In this document: piece by piece, positions 28,221-38,800 of the stretch
Layout: the number at the start of each line of letters is the position of its first letter
Position numbering within the stretch: the stretch's first letter is position 1
Source of the DNA: Prorocentrum cordatum
Taxonomy: Eukaryota > Sar > Dinophyceae > Prorocentrales > Prorocentraceae
Reading direction: 5' to 3'
Assembly: GCA_963575745.1 (NCBI GenBank)
Contig: CAUYUJ010020560.1
Span: 543,826-607,825 of the forward strand
Length of the DNA: 64,000 nt
The notes under the pieces: generated by a model
The model's database searches: none
The model's input: only the letters and a program-made list of their open reading frames with translations
What the model was told of the DNA's origin: nothing
Position numbers and translations under genes: made by a program

Positions 28221-28670
28221 CCTGGCTCCTGTCGACGCCGCGCGGATCTTCTGAAGCATCTTCGTAAGGCCTTTTGTCTGTCCCGTCGCGGTGCCCTTTA
28301 CGCCGAATATCCGCGAATCCGCGTCGAGTCCGCGTCGAACCCGCGCCGAGTCCGAGCCAACTCCGCGTCGAGCCCGTATCGGGTCCGCGCTGGGCGCGCG
28401 AAACGACATAGCTGCTTGAGACAGACGAGGTTCCTCGAAGATGCAACGTAACGGATCGTTCGGTCTCGAGCGGTCTCCTCCACCTCGCAGCAAAGGTATC
28501 GCAACATCTGCCAGGTCCACGCCGCCGCCGGCCTCCACCCTTGTGCGCTCGCGCACGCGAGCTGGCGTCGACTCCCTCGTCGAGGACGCACGGGCCTGAC
28601 GCAGGGAGGCGGGTCAGGCAAAATGGATTTCGGATCGCCCCGACCACGGAGAGGCAGAGGGATGACCCGT
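28221..28670. other. gene-free stretch with CGCGTCGAGTC tandem words
   Basis: Around 28317-28400 a roughly 12-bp word (CGCGTCGAGTC / CGCGCCGAGTC / AACCCGCG) repeats six to seven times. No gene recognised. Confidence 0.4.
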
Positions 28671-28788
28671 GCTCGGACGTCCATTACCCGTGCATTGTTG
28701 GGTTACGTGCGTTTGTTTTCCGCACGATGATTCAAGATGCTCCTGGATGGTCCTCGCCGAGGAAATATGCACACGTCCGAGCGATGCC
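28671..28788. mobile_element. terminal-inverted-repeat element E1, diverged copy
   Basis: GCTCGGACGTCCATTACCCG to ACACGTCCGAGCGATGCC. The centre differs at many positions from the other three copies. Confidence 0.75.
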
Positions 28789-29717
28789 GAGGTGAAGGCA
28801 GGAGGCCTCACTTCTGAATGCCCAGCCTGCCTGCCCAGTGGTGTCATTGGCGTACTTGCTCCATGCGCTGGTGGTCCAGGGTCGATCGTCTGTATCAGGA
28901 TGCTGTGTCCTAGTCCTCCTTGGCGCGCCGCTGTTTGATAATGGGGACCATGTTTCCCCGCAGAAACAGAGCACGTGCTCGCGTTCACTGACCGGATATT
29001 GAATAACCGACGTGCCTCATGTTCAAACCCGGCTCGGATGAAACCACCCACCGAGCTGCAACGGACAACTCTGTATATGAGTCCCGAAGTAGCACCGCAT
29101 CGCCAATGCTCAGCCGATGCATCTGCGACGTCGAGATCAAGAACACCGGGCGTCAGACCGCACCGCATCGCCGATGCACTGGCGATGCGGTGGGAAATGG
29201 CGGCGTCGGGGTGCAAAAAAGTCGGGTGTCAACCCGTTTCCCTCAGGACCCGCTTCCCGAACGGCGAAGCGTCACCGAGATCGGGGTCATCTTAAAGGTC
29301 CCGAAACGGTGCGGTGACAAACCGTGCGGGTGATCTCGGAATCTTCGTCGACCTCGCCGTACGGTGCGTCACCACATGGTTCCGTGACCCTGAGGGCCCC
29401 AGTTGCCCGAGACGTCCTCGGAAAACGACTCGGGTCCTTAAAGCGTGCGGCGGCCCCGAATGCACACGGACTCGCAACACGGTGCGTACGAGGCGGTGAT
29501 TTATCCATGTCCACCGCCTGGGAACCGACGTCCTGGTGCCCCAGCGTGCGGTGGATATGGATGTATTTCGGCCCCCGGGGGCCCGAATATGTCCATACCC
29601 ACCGCCTGCCGAGGCTCCGAAAACTGACGACCCTCCAGGCGGTGGATAGATTCCCGCCGTGAGGTCACCGCACCGTTCGGGGGCCCCCGATCATCCTTCC
29701 CCCCCCTCCCCGGGGGC
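28789..29717. other. gene-free stretch with palindromes
   Basis: Contains GCATCGCCGATGC-type palindromes (29095-29190) and a long near-perfect hairpin (29549-29605: CGGTGGATATGGATGTATTT against, read backwards, CGGTGGGTATGGACATATT, loop CCCCCGGGGG). No gene recognised. Confidence 0.4.
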
Positions 29718-29844
29718 TTGCCGTCGCTCGGACGTCCATTTCCCGTGCACTTTTCGGTTTCGTGCGTGTTTCTTTTGCTCGATGGTCCAGGATGGTCCTC
29801 GATGGTTCTCGCCGAGAAAAGAAGCACACGTCCGAGCGATGCCG
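29718..29844. mobile_element. terminal-inverted-repeat element E1, copy 4
   Basis: CTTGCCGTCGCTCGGACGTC to ACACGTCCGAGCGATGCC. Nearly identical to 21331-21457, so these two moved or were copied recently. Confidence 0.8.
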
Positions 29845-30057
29845 AGGGGGGGAGGCACACGCCCCCGGGGGGGGGGGGGGCGCACTCCCCCGGCAGCGGC
29901 GCCGGTGCCAAGCCCTGGGCCTCCGCAGTCTCCTCGCCCGACCGCCCGAGGCCCCCCCGCAGCTGCCCCCCCTACGAGGCAGCCCGGGCGTCAGCCTGCC
30001 CCCGCCCCCCCCTGGTGCTCGTTAAGCTCTGGTCGGGCAGGTCCTCTTACTTGAAGG

Positions 30058-30214
30058 GACCCCAGGACACACAAATAAATACATACAAATAAAAGGATTC
30101 CCCATATTTTCCAATATTTTCTGGGTGTTTGTCTTCCCCCCCACTTCCCATATTTTCCCATATTTTCCCGGGAGTCGACGATTAATTGTATCTGTGTGTT
30201 TCTCTCCCTCCTGA
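30058..30214 (+). mobile_element. element E8, copy 3
   Basis: GGACACACAAATAAATACAT to GTATCTGTGTGTTTCTCTCC. Ends where a truncated E5 copy begins. Confidence 0.75.
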
Positions 30215-30347
30215 CTACTGGCGGATGTTCAAAGAAAGACTTGAACTAGTCCAAGAATGCCCCCAAAACATAGTCAGACGACACCGAAAAATCGTCCTCC
30301 GACGGTTTGCTGACCATTCCTCCTGCAGAGGGACATGCCCGCCTTAA
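30215..30347. mobile_element. element E5, left-truncated copy
   Basis: CTACTGGCGGATGTTCAAAG to GGGACATGCCCGCCTTAA. The internal words (CTACTGGCGGATGTTC, ATCGTCC) are shared with the complete copy that follows after 7 bp. Confidence 0.65.
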
Positions 30348-30354
30348 TCGCAAG

Positions 30355-30517
30355 CTTAGGTCGGGCATGTCCTCTCCTACTGGCGGATGTTCGAAGACAG
30401 ATGAAAAATAGTCAGACAAACACGCCAGATTAGTCAAACATACTCGAAGCATCGTCCCCAGACTATTGTTTTGACTACTTTGGAAGACCTCTCCTGCAGA
30501 GGGACATGCCAGACTTG
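30355..30517. mobile_element. terminal-inverted-repeat element E5, complete copy
   Basis: Left CTTAGGTCGGGCATGTCC; right read backwards CAAGTCTGGCATGTCCCTC. Internal CATCGTCCCCAGACTATTG and GTTTTGACTACTTTGGAAG as in the copy at 25992. Confidence 0.75.
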
Positions 30518-31525
30518 CTCGCAAGCACGCGCGAAACACCTCCGCGCGCCCTCGGGCGGCGCGTCGACCGAGGTAAGGGGGCCGCGGGGTGCCCCGGCGC
30601 AGGGTGGGGAGGTCGCCGGGTGGAAGCCCCGAGTCGTGCCCTGCTCGCTCGCCTTCCTGGCCCCCGACCAAGAGGCCAGGCCAAGAGGGCAGACCCATCG
30701 GTCGGAAGAAGTAGGTAGAAACATCAAGTATGAAAGCGTCGAAGTTAGATTGGGTGTCCGCCCGCACCCTGAAGTGGACGGTGAAGCCATTCGATCATTG
30801 AAGTAGGAAGGCGATCAAAGTGGATCTGGAATGTGGGAATCAAAAAAAACACTTTCAACGACCGATGGGTACGCCGATTACCCATGCGCAACCGACACAA
30901 CGAAGAGTGCCGACAGCCGACGGAAATTCATCAGAACACTGATCCTGTCACTCCTGACGGCGACACCTGACCTTCCAGGAATTTACACATACCGTCTGGC
31001 GTCACTCTTTTTCTTCAGCGCGCCCCTCCCTACTCCAGATGCACGGGCTCCCTCCCGGGGACCACAATCTCATGCTGAGCAAATTCTTGATGACACCCCA
31101 GGCAGGGGCGTGTGATGCTTTCGGTGCTTGCTGCGCCGTCTGGCCAAACATACTTCTCGCACTAATCTCCATCTCTGTGAACAGGGCGCCAGCAAGGACG
31201 GTGCCACGCTGGTGATGATGATGATGATGACAGGGAGAACGGAAGCGGCGCAAACGTCTTTGGAGGTGACCTCCAATTGGACAAAACAATCGCCTCTGTG
31301 TGGCAGGAAGAGGGGCACTGCGAAAACAGCCAAGCATCTGACAAGAATCCCGGCAAATACAGATCTGCTCGAGGGGAAGCCGATGCCTATCGGCTTGTCG
31401 GAAAGCCTTGAGCATAACTCACGATACTAGTGGCGACTTGGAGAGCAGCGCATCAAAAAATCAATGCAAGCCATCAGAAACCACAACCAATCACCGCGTC
31501 GGAAGTCGTTCGTGCTTTCCCTACA
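30518..31525. other. gene-free stretch, moderate GC in its second half
   Basis: About 30780-31440 has balanced composition and several open frames (30831-31115 plus, 31002-31415 minus) but no recognisable domain. A short GAT run is at 31214-31230. It could contain an unrecognised exon. Confidence 0.3.
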
Positions 31526-31529
31526 AAAA

Positions 31530-31905
31530 CATCCAGCAGCATCTATACGTTGGACCAGGCCACAAGATCAATCTACGCTACGAAATGAAAACACAACACC
31601 ACCACCACCACCACCACCCCGCCACACGGGAGCTTACAACTTCCCCTACAACAAAAAGCCGCCGGCAGCATCTATACGCTGGACCATGCCACAGGATCAA
31701 CCTACACTACGACGTGGACACGCAGCACCACCACCGCCACCCCACCGCACGGGAGCCTACGACTTTCCCTTCACAGAAAAGCCGCCAGCAGCGTCTATAC
31801 GTTGGACCATATGCCACAGGATCAATCGACACTACGAAGTGACAACGCAGCACCACCACCACCACCCCGCCGCACGGGAGCTCACGACTCCGTCCGTCTG
31901 GCCCG
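31530..31905 (+). repeat. ~128-bp tandem repeat with CAC cores, 3 copies
   Basis: Starts at about 31530, 31662 and 31786: CAGCAGCATCTATACGTTGG, CACAAGATCAATC, a (CAC)n run, CCGCACGGGAGC and a CCTACAA/CCTTCACA stretch. Confidence 0.85.
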
Positions 31906-32354
31906 CGCGGCTCCAAAGACTCTCCGAAAGGCAGCCCGCCCGTGCCGCCCCGCGCCATCGTCGTCGACCGCCGTCTACCGGTTGCCGCCGCCATCGTTGT
32001 CACCGCTAGTCCAGACATCCCCGCCCTCGTTGCCGTCGCCCGCGTCCTCTTCGCCTTCCATTTCCTCGTCGCCACGATCGTCATCGACGTAGTCGTCGCC
32101 GCAATTTTCGTCGTCGTCGAACATGCTCAAGCCACTCCTTGGCCAACATAGCAAGGGTCGCCCACCACCCCATGCGTTCGCATTCTCTGTCGGACGGCCA
32201 AACGAAAATCGGAAGCAAAATCCTCCCCCTGTCTGCTCAGGCCCTCTATGAGGGTTCCCGGAAACCGAAAATTGCCCCACCCCGCCCGCCCGTCGTGATT
32301 TGTGTAGCACGACCTCGACCAAACGCCCGATCCCCCAGGAAATGAGGGGCAGCG

Positions 32355-32545
32355 AGAGGGGGGGGACTGGCTCATCAGGGAAAGATCAACCTGGAATCGA
32401 CGATACGTCGCCGATGGATCGGCAATAAGCCCCCAGCAGCGAACCCGCAAGTTTCTGAGCGGGGTGGGTGATCGGGCCCCTCTCTGTCGGCGATGCATGG
32501 GCGATCGGGAGGGCCGATGCGTACCGCCCTGAACCCATCCCCCCC
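32355..32545 (+). repeat. dispersed repeat R2, copy 3
   Basis: AAAGATCAACCTGGAATCGA, CGCCGATGGATCGGCAATAA, GGCGATGCATGGGCGAT and CCCTGAACCCATCCCCCC. Confidence 0.6.
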
Positions 32546-32677
32546 TCAGTTGCCCACCTGGGGACAATCTGGGCACTCCCCGAACGCCCTCGGCGAGGCG
32601 CAGCTGCAGGAGGGCACCCCGAAGCCGGAAGGCCGCCGACACAACCCTCGCAGCGGGCAGCCAACATTGCGGGGCGA

Positions 32678-33125
32678 TGTGCTCAATCGAAACCGTGACT
32701 GAAGGGGTATCAGAGATACATGGGGAGAGCCAGAGTATCGAATCGGCACCGCGGGCGAAGGGGAGGAAGGAAGAGGAAGGGAGGAGAAACTAGAGCGCGA
32801 ACAAAAACAAAGCCTCGAGCCTCGAACGCCTCGAACAACAACAACGACAACAACAGCAACAGCAATAACAACACCAGCAACAACAACAACAACCTCACCA
32901 CCAACAACAACAACAACAACAGCAGCACCAACAACACCAACAACAACAACACCATCATCACCACCAACAACAACAGCATGTGCTCAATCGAAACCGTGAC
33001 TGAAGGGGTATCAGAGATACATGGGGAGAGCCAGAGTATCGAATCGGCACCGCGGGCGAAGGGGAGGAAGGAAGAGGAAGGGAGGAGAAACTAGAGCGCG
33101 AACAAAAACAAAGCCTCGAGCCTTC
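32678..33125 (+). repeat. near-identical ~150-bp direct repeats separated by a CAA tract
   Basis: ATGTGCTCAATCGAAACCGT through AACAAAAACAAAGCCTCGAG occurs at 32678-32824 and again at 32977-33123, essentially identical, each followed by a CAACAA tract. A recent unit duplication of about 299 bp. Confidence 0.9.
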
Positions 33126-33314
33126 GAACAACAACAACGACAACAACAGCAACAGCAATAACAACACCAGAAACAACAACAACAACCTCACCAACAACAA
33201 CAACAACAACAACAACACCAACAGCAACAGCAACAGCAGCACCAACAACACCAACAACAACAACACCATCATCACCACCAACAACAACAGCAACAGCACC
33301 AGCAACAACACCAA

Positions 33315-33349
<35 letters not shown>

Positions 33350-33740
33350 ATAACATCACCATCAACAACAACAGCATCAACACCACCAACACCACCAACA
33401 ACAACAGCAGCAACACCAACAACAACAACGACAACAGAAGCAGCAACAACAACAACAATCACAACAACAACAACAACAACAACAACAACAGCACGCAACA
33501 ACGCCTCAAGCACGATAAAGGCGCCGCTACGCCTCAACAACACCACCACCAACAACAACAACAACACCAACACCAACACCGACACCAACACCAAGACCAA
33601 GACCAAGACCAAGACCAAGACCAAGACCAAGACCAACACCACCACCACCACCAACACCACCAACACCACCACCAACAACACCACCACCACCACCACCAAC
33701 AACAACAGCAACAACAACCACAACAACAAACAAACAACAA
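33126..33740. repeat. CAA/CAG/CAC and CCAAGA microsatellite block
   Basis: Interrupted CAACAA with CAG and CAC variants. A pure CAAGAC hexamer phase sits at about 33590-33635. The word CCTCAAGCACGATAAAGGCG / CCCAAGCACGAGAAAGGCG recurs at 33507 and 33746. Confidence 0.92.
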
Positions 33741-33854
33741 CGCCCCAAGCACGAGAAAGGCGCCGCTCGGCCTCGGAGACCCGCGCTGGGCGCCGCCGAC
33801 CCCGCCTGCGCGGGGACGACGTCGAGCTCACGTCCCCCGCCCGAGGCGAGGCCG

Positions 33855-34020
33855 GGGCTCCTCCTCCTCCTCCTCCTCCTCCTCCTCCTCCTCCTCCTCC
33901 TCCTCCACCTCCCCCTCCTCTTCCCACTCCTCCTCCTCCTCCTCCTCCTCCTCCTCCTCCTCTTCCTCCTCCTCCTCCTCCTCCTCCTCCTCCTCCTCCT
34001 CCACCTCCCCCTCCTCTACA
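33855..34020. repeat. CCT microsatellite, two similar blocks
   Basis: Each CCT block ends CCACCTCCCCCTCCTCT, so the block is itself duplicated. Confidence 0.9.
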
Positions 34021-34364
34021 ATTACTCAATCTGAAAATACTCTCCCTCTTCCCCTGATGGCGTCCGGGTGATGGCCGCGCACCCTCCGCGTACTGTTTTT
34101 TAACACACAGGATGCCCGGGAAATCCCGGGAAACGACTCTCGCTGAGGCGCCGGCGTCATTTTTTCCCAAAATGCTGCTCTCGTTTGAGGCGCCGGCCTC
34201 ATTTCTGCTCCCGATTTCTGCTCCCGATCGTTCCGAATCGTGCTCCCGCTGCAGCGTGGGCCTCATTTTCGGATCGGTGTTTGGCCTCCGTCGTTCAGGA
34301 TGGCGTTCTCGCTCCAGCGCGGGACTTTTTCTCGCGCGCCCATCCGCCCGCCACCACCGCGCCG
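34021..34364. other. gene-free stretch with GCGCCGGCCTCATTT words
   Basis: The words GAGGCGCCGGCGTCATTTTT, GAGGCGCCGGCCTCATTT and GCAGCGTGGGCCTCATTTTC recur about every 45-70 bp, a decayed tandem repeat. No gene recognised. Confidence 0.4.
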
Positions 34365-34530
34365 CACCGCCACCACCACCACCACCACCACCACCACCAC
34401 CACCACCACCACAACCACCAGCACCAGCACCAGCACCAGTACCAACACCACCACCACCAGCACCACCACCAGCACCACCAGCACCACCACCATCACCATC
34501 ACCACCACCACCACCACCACCACTACCACC
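34365..34530. repeat. CAC microsatellite
   Basis: CACCAC run with CAGCAC variants. Confidence 0.92.
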
Positions 34531-34704
34531 ACGACACCACGGCACACGCACGCACGCACGAACGTGCACCACCACCCACTCGCACGCGCGCGGAGCCACA
34601 GTCCGCTACGACACGCGTCCGCGGATTAGAGAAATTCAGCGCCTGGTAAGGGATGGGAGGGAGTAGGACGTCAGATATGACGCGAGCGCACCTAGCTTGT
34701 CCCA

Positions 34705-35800
34705 CTCCCCCTCCTCCTCCTCCTCCTCCTCCTCCTCCTCCTCCTCCTCCTCCTCCTCCTCCTCCGCCGCATCCTCTCGATCACCCTCCTTCCCCTATGT
34801 TCCACCCTCCCTGCGCGCGCCGAAGACGGCGCGCGCAGGGAGGGCGGCGCGTCGAGCGAGACGCGAGGCGCGGGCCCGGCCGCGGTGCGCCCGTCCTTCG
34901 CTGACCGCGCGGCCTCGGGCGGCAGCGCCGATCGCCGCGCCTGCCGCGCTGGTCGGGGCGGGGCCCTCCCCCGTCCCGGTTCTAGGGCCGCCTGCGAGCT
35001 TTCACCGAGGCCCCGTCCCCCCCCCCCGCTCGACAGCCTCCTCCTAACCTCCTCCTCCTCCTCCTCCTCCTCCTCCGCCTCCTAGTCGGCGTCGTTCGTC
35101 CTCCTCGTCCCTCCTCTTCCTCCTCCTCCTCCTCCTCCTCCTCCTCCCTCCCTCTCTTCCCCGCCCCCCCTCCTCCCTATTCCTTCTCCCGCTCATTCCT
35201 CCGTCCCTCATCCCCCCTCCTACTCCCTCCTCCTCTCCTCCTCCTCCTCCTCCCTCCTCCTCCTCCTCCCTTCCTCCTCCTCCTCCTGCTGCGCATTATT
35301 GCACACCTCCTCCTCTCTCCTCTCCTCCTCCTCATATCCTCCTCCTCCCCCACCTCCTCCTCCTTCTCTTCCTCTTACCTCCTCCTCTCATCCTCCTCCT
35401 CTCCTCTCCTCCCCCGTCCTCATCCTCCCCACTCGCGCCTCTCCCATCTTCTGCCCTCCGTTCCTCTCCCCCTGCCCCTACTCACTTCTCCTTCCGCGAT
35501 GCCTATGTGGGGTGCGCTTGCATCGGGCTCAACGCATCGCCTTTGCACCAGATTCTGCACTCTCGGCGACTTCTTCGGCCCTCCCCCCCCCTCCCACGAC
35601 TAAGGATATGACTCCCCAACCTCCTCCACTGGGTCCAGTATGTGTCTCATTCCCCCCCTCCCTCTCCTCCCAGCCGCTCCCGTCCCCCCTCCCTCCCTCC
35701 CTCCTCCTTCCTCCTCCTCCCCCTCCCCGTTCCCCCTCCACCTCCTCCTCCTCCTCCTCCTCCTCCTCCTCCTCCTCCTCCTCATCCTTCCCCTCCGCCT
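34705..35800. repeat. CCT-rich polypyrimidine blocks with a GC-rich interval
   Basis: CCT runs at 34705-34765, 35048-35410 and 35690-35795. In between, 34790-35040 is very GC-rich and 35410-35690 mixed. No gene recognised. Confidence 0.8.
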
Positions 35801-35864
35801 CCTACTGTGAGAAGGAGGGGGCCGTTAGAGAGGGACCAGCTCTGGGAGGAAACACGTCCAGGTA

Positions 35865-36000
35865 TAAAATCGGCGATGCCTCGCCGACAGATCGGCGATA
35901 AGCCCCCGAGAATCAACACAGTTCTGGGATTGGGCCCCAATAGGCGATCCATGGGCGATTGGTTGTCGATGCATCCCGCCCTGAGCATATAACTATCCCC
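35865..36000 (+). repeat. dispersed repeat R2, short copy
   Basis: ATCGGCGATGCCTCGCCGAC, CGATAAGCCCCCGAGAAT, GGCGATCCATGGGCGATTGG and GCATCCCGCCCTGAGC. Confidence 0.5.
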
Positions 36001-36036
36001 CCAACGTTTCTCCTGAAAATGGCCCTCCTCCGATGA

Positions 36037-36207
36037 TCATCCTCCTGCTCGTCGCCGCACCTGCCATGCTTCCCAGGCGGACTTCCCGTACAGGGCACCG
36101 GCACAAGTACACAGCAGCGCCACCTCCTTGTACGGCGACGGGAGCTGCCTGGACAGGGCGAAGACCGCCAGGGCGGCCGCAGTCGTGAGCAGCGTCTGGT
36201 CCACCAT
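36037..36207 (-). CDS. small hypothetical membrane-like ORF (56 aa)
   Basis: ATG at 36207 to a stop at 36037. The sequence opens MVDQTLLTTAAALAVFALSR, with an Ala/Leu-rich hydrophobic helix (about residues 5-18) and a second hydrophobic stretch (VALLCTCAGALY, 29-40), ending WEAWQVRRRAGG. It looks like a two-helix membrane hairpin. The frame stays open upstream through a minisatellite and the N gap, so it may be the last exon of a longer minus-strand gene, possibly with 36666-36824. No family recognised. Confidence 0.35.
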   Translation of the reverse strand: MVDQTLLTTAAALAVFALSRQLPSPYKEVALLCTCAGALYGKSAWEAWQVRRRAGG

Positions 36208-36267
36208 GGCAGCGTGCGAGGAACCACGCGTTCGACCACGGACCCCTTGCTGCCCGTCGGCCCTGGG

Positions 36268-36400
36268 AGGCCTCCGGCGGTCTCCGGACGGCCTTCTGCG
36301 GTCATCTGACGGCTGCGGGCGGTCTGTGACGGTCTTCTGACGGTCTTTGGCGGTCTTCAGCGGACTTTGGCGGTCTTCTAACGGTCTCCGGGGCTCTTCC
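36268..36400. repeat. ~11-12-bp degenerate minisatellite next to the gap
   Basis: Words GGCGGTCTTC, TGACGGTCTTC and GGCGGTCTCC repeated about ten times, up to the N gap. The gap is probably a failure to assemble through this repeat. Confidence 0.75.
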
Positions 36401-36500
36401 NNNNNNNNNNNNNNNNNNNNNNNNNNNNNNNNNNNNNNNNNNNNNNNNNNNNNNNNNNNNNNNNNNNNNNNNNNNNNNNNNNNNNNNNNNNNNNNNNNNN
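36401..36500. other. assembly gap (100 N)
   Basis: Exactly 100 N, so the true length is unknown. Reading frames running through it are meaningless. Confidence 1.
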
Positions 36501-36639
36501 ACGTGCCCGACGTCCCGCTGCTGCGGTCCGCCGAGCTGCACATTGGTCGGGGGCGCGCCGGGGGAGGAGGGGTCCCCCGGACCCCCTCGCGCGGGGAAGG
36601 GAGTCGCGACGGGAGGCTTCTTGCTGTGTTCGGCTTCTG

Positions 36640-36700
36640 GGGGCCCTCACCGGGCCCCGGTACCGTCAAAGAAACGACTCGGGATGAAAAAGCGGTGCCG
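36640..36700 (-). repeat. dispersed repeat R1 fragment, minus-oriented
   Basis: GGGGCCCTCACCGGGCCCC, then ACGACTCGGGATGAAAAAG: the reversed R1 end. It overlaps the 3' part of the open frame 36666-36824. Confidence 0.5.
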
Positions 36701-36824
36701 GTGAAGGAGTCCCAACGATAACGTTTGCTACAGCAATGACGACGACAACCCCTGCAACCACCAGAGTTTTGGCCTTGAGATAGCGATCTCCGGCTAGCAG
36801 CCTGACTGTATCGAACAGCTCCAT
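36666..36824 (-). CDS. small hypothetical ORF with one transmembrane segment
   Basis: ATG at 36824. Begins MELFDTVRLLAGDRYLKAKT, followed by a strongly hydrophobic helix LVVAGVVVVIAVANVIV (about residues 21-37). After that the frame enters R1 repeat sequence (TPSPAPLFHPESFL), so the real exon probably ends near 36710, where the minus strand reads ATCGTTGGGAC. Some 60-80 nt upstream on the minus strand is TTTGGGCTCAAG (about 36893-36904), which differs from the end of DinoSL by one extra G and might be a decayed leader relic. No family recognised. Confidence 0.35.
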   Translation of the reverse strand: MELFDTVRLLAGDRYLKAKTLVVAGVVVVIAVANVIVGTPSPAPLFHPESFL

Positions 36825-36904
36825 GGCACCGAGCGGGGCAGCACTAACTAAAGTGCAACGCTGGATCAAACGTGAGGCGCCTCTTGAACCCTCATAACTT
36901 GAGC

Positions 36905-37470
36905 CCAAACTCGGGGGTTGCCAAAGTTGCCCCTGGCCCAAGGTGCCCCCCAGCTTTTCGCTCTACTTTGGAGCCCGTGGGGCCCTCTGGGCCTCGTGAG
37001 AGCTGCGAACTTCAAGGTTCAAGGTTTCTGTCTGCTTTCCTTGTTCTTTGAGCCTCCAGGAGTGCTCCTCGTCGCCACAGCCGGATCCGCCTCGACATGA
37101 TCTACGAAACGCACCCAAGGAGCCCGAGCCCAGACGTCCAACGCATTGAAAAATTCAGCAGGGAGGTGTTTCATCGTTTTCGGTATTCGGGATGTGAATC
37201 CAGCCTTAGGGAAGGGGTCGGGACTTCCCGAGGCCCCGTATTGAAAAAAACAATGTGTAGGATCCCTGGGCTATCGAGAAAGCCCAAACATGGATTGAGG
37301 CGCGTGGATCAGCGCCGGATGCCACCTCCATACAGCATCTGCGCGCTCCGTGGTCCACTCCGGCGGCATGGGCGCCCTGTTTCGGGGGGGGGTCCCGATC
37401 CGTGGACGTGGCGCCCGCGCGCGAGATCCACGGATACCTGGTCCGCGTGGGCGTCGCCGAGATGCTGCAT
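36905..37470. other. gene-free stretch
   Basis: Open plus frame (37097-37558) without any recognisable domain. Nothing supported. Confidence 0.25.
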
Positions 37471-37474
37471 CGGA

Positions 37475-37625
37475 GTTCAAGAGACGGGGGTCAATGCAAA
37501 CGGGGGTCCGCCAGAGCGCTGGATCTTGCAGGATCCTGTAGAGCCAGGGGTGCATTGACCCGGGCCTGGGTGCAGGATCTCGCAAGACCCTGCAGGATCC
37601 TGCGAAGCCTGACCGACCCAGGTCC
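37475..37625 (+). repeat. dispersed repeat R5, copy 1
   Basis: GTTCAAGAGACGGGGGTCAA, TTGCAGGATCCTGTAGAGCC, AGGGGTGCATTGACCCGGG and GGATCCTGC words; closely matches 44795-44955. Confidence 0.75.
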
Positions 37626-37785
37626 GGATATGACATTGGTACGACCCTCCCCGACTGCACCCCGCCTCAGCGCCCCCCCGGACGCTCGGGTGTTGCTAGA
37701 AGTGCCCCCGGCCCAAGGTGCCCCCAGGAATTCCAAAGAGGACGCCGCGACCTTTTAGAGCACCCCTCGCGAGGCCCAGGGGGCC

Positions 37786-37870
37786 CCAGGTCGGGCATGT
37801 CCTTTTACAGGAGGAATGGTCAAAAATTGTCCCCCGCCCCCCCCAAAAAATGGAAACGATTTTTGAATAT
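37786..37870 (+). mobile_element. left end of element E5
   Basis: CCCAGGTCGGGCATGTCCTT matches the E5 left end. TTTTTGAATATTGCG follows inside, as in other E5 copies (TTTTTGAACATT). No right end found before the GGA tract. Confidence 0.55.
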
Positions 37871-37929
37871 TGCGAAGGCCTTACGGCCAGTGCCGCCGAC
37901 CCTGAGAACGACGAAGATAAAAACGAGAG

Positions 37930-38193
37930 GGGGGCAGGGGGAGGAGGATGAGTGGGAGGTGGAGGAAGGGTGGGGGACGTGGATGAGGGAGGAGGAGGGG
38001 GGGAGAAGGACGTGGAGGAGAAGCAAGAGGAGGAGAAGGAGGCAGAGGAGCGCAGGAGGAGGGGAGCAGAGGGGGGGAGGAGGAGGAGGAGGAGGAGGAG
38101 GAGGAGGAGGAGGAGGAAAAGGAGTAGGAAAAGGAGGAGGAGGAGGAGGAGGACGAGGAGGAGGAGGACAAGGAGGAGGAGGAGGAAGAAGAA

Positions 38194-38225
<32 letters not shown>

Positions 38226-38260
38226 GGAGGAGGAGGAGGAGGAGGAAAAAGAGGAGGAGG
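37930..38260. repeat. GGA/GAA polypurine tract
   Basis: About 330 bp of GGAGGA with GAAGAA phases. Confidence 0.92.
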
Positions 38261-38264
38261 CCAG

Positions 38265-38800
38265 AGGCTTTCTTGGGACAGCCTGGAGCTCTCTTGAGAC
38301 CGGCTTGGGCCGTCCAGGGCTCCTCTTGCGCCGTCTCGAGGCACTCTTGGAGGCCTCCTGGGCAATTTGGGGCTCTCCTGGGCTGTCTTGCCAGCAATCT
38401 TGGGGGCGTCTTGGGCCGTCTTGGAGGTGTCTTGGGCCGTTTGGGGGCCCTCTTCGGCCGTTAGCGGACCCTCTTGGGGGCCTCTTGGGCCGTCTCGGGG
38501 CGATCTTGGGGGCATCTTGGGCCGTCTTGGCGCGTCGGGAAGCGGAAGAGGCAAGAACGCCAAAATCACAAACGAATGGGAAATCTATGAATTTTGCTTC
38601 TTGGGGCTCTCGTGGGAAAGCTCCTGGAGGCCTTTGGGGGCGCTTTGCAGGCCTCTTGGGTCGTCTGGAGGCCGTCAAGGCGTCTTGGACAGATCGTTCG
38701 GCGATTCGGGGTTTTCTTGGACTATCTTTGGGGCCTCCTGGGGCATTATTGGCCCGTCTTAGGGCTTTTTGGGGCTCCAGGACTCCCCGGGGCGTCTGAC
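38265..38800 (+). repeat. A1 minisatellite block
   Basis: TCTTGGGCCGTCTTGGAGG-type words from 38265 to 38530, a spacer with CGTCGGGAAGCGGAAGAGGC and AAACGAATGGGAAATC, then more array to about 38790. This is the same arrangement as at 2556-3887. Confidence 0.75.

Noticed and set aside
33091-34599. 502-codon minus-strand open frame
   Set aside because: Consists of V/L and G runs from CAA, CAC and CCT repeats.
36302-36669. open frames running through the N gap
   Set aside because: The gap is 100 unknown bases of conventional length; frame continuity across it is meaningless.
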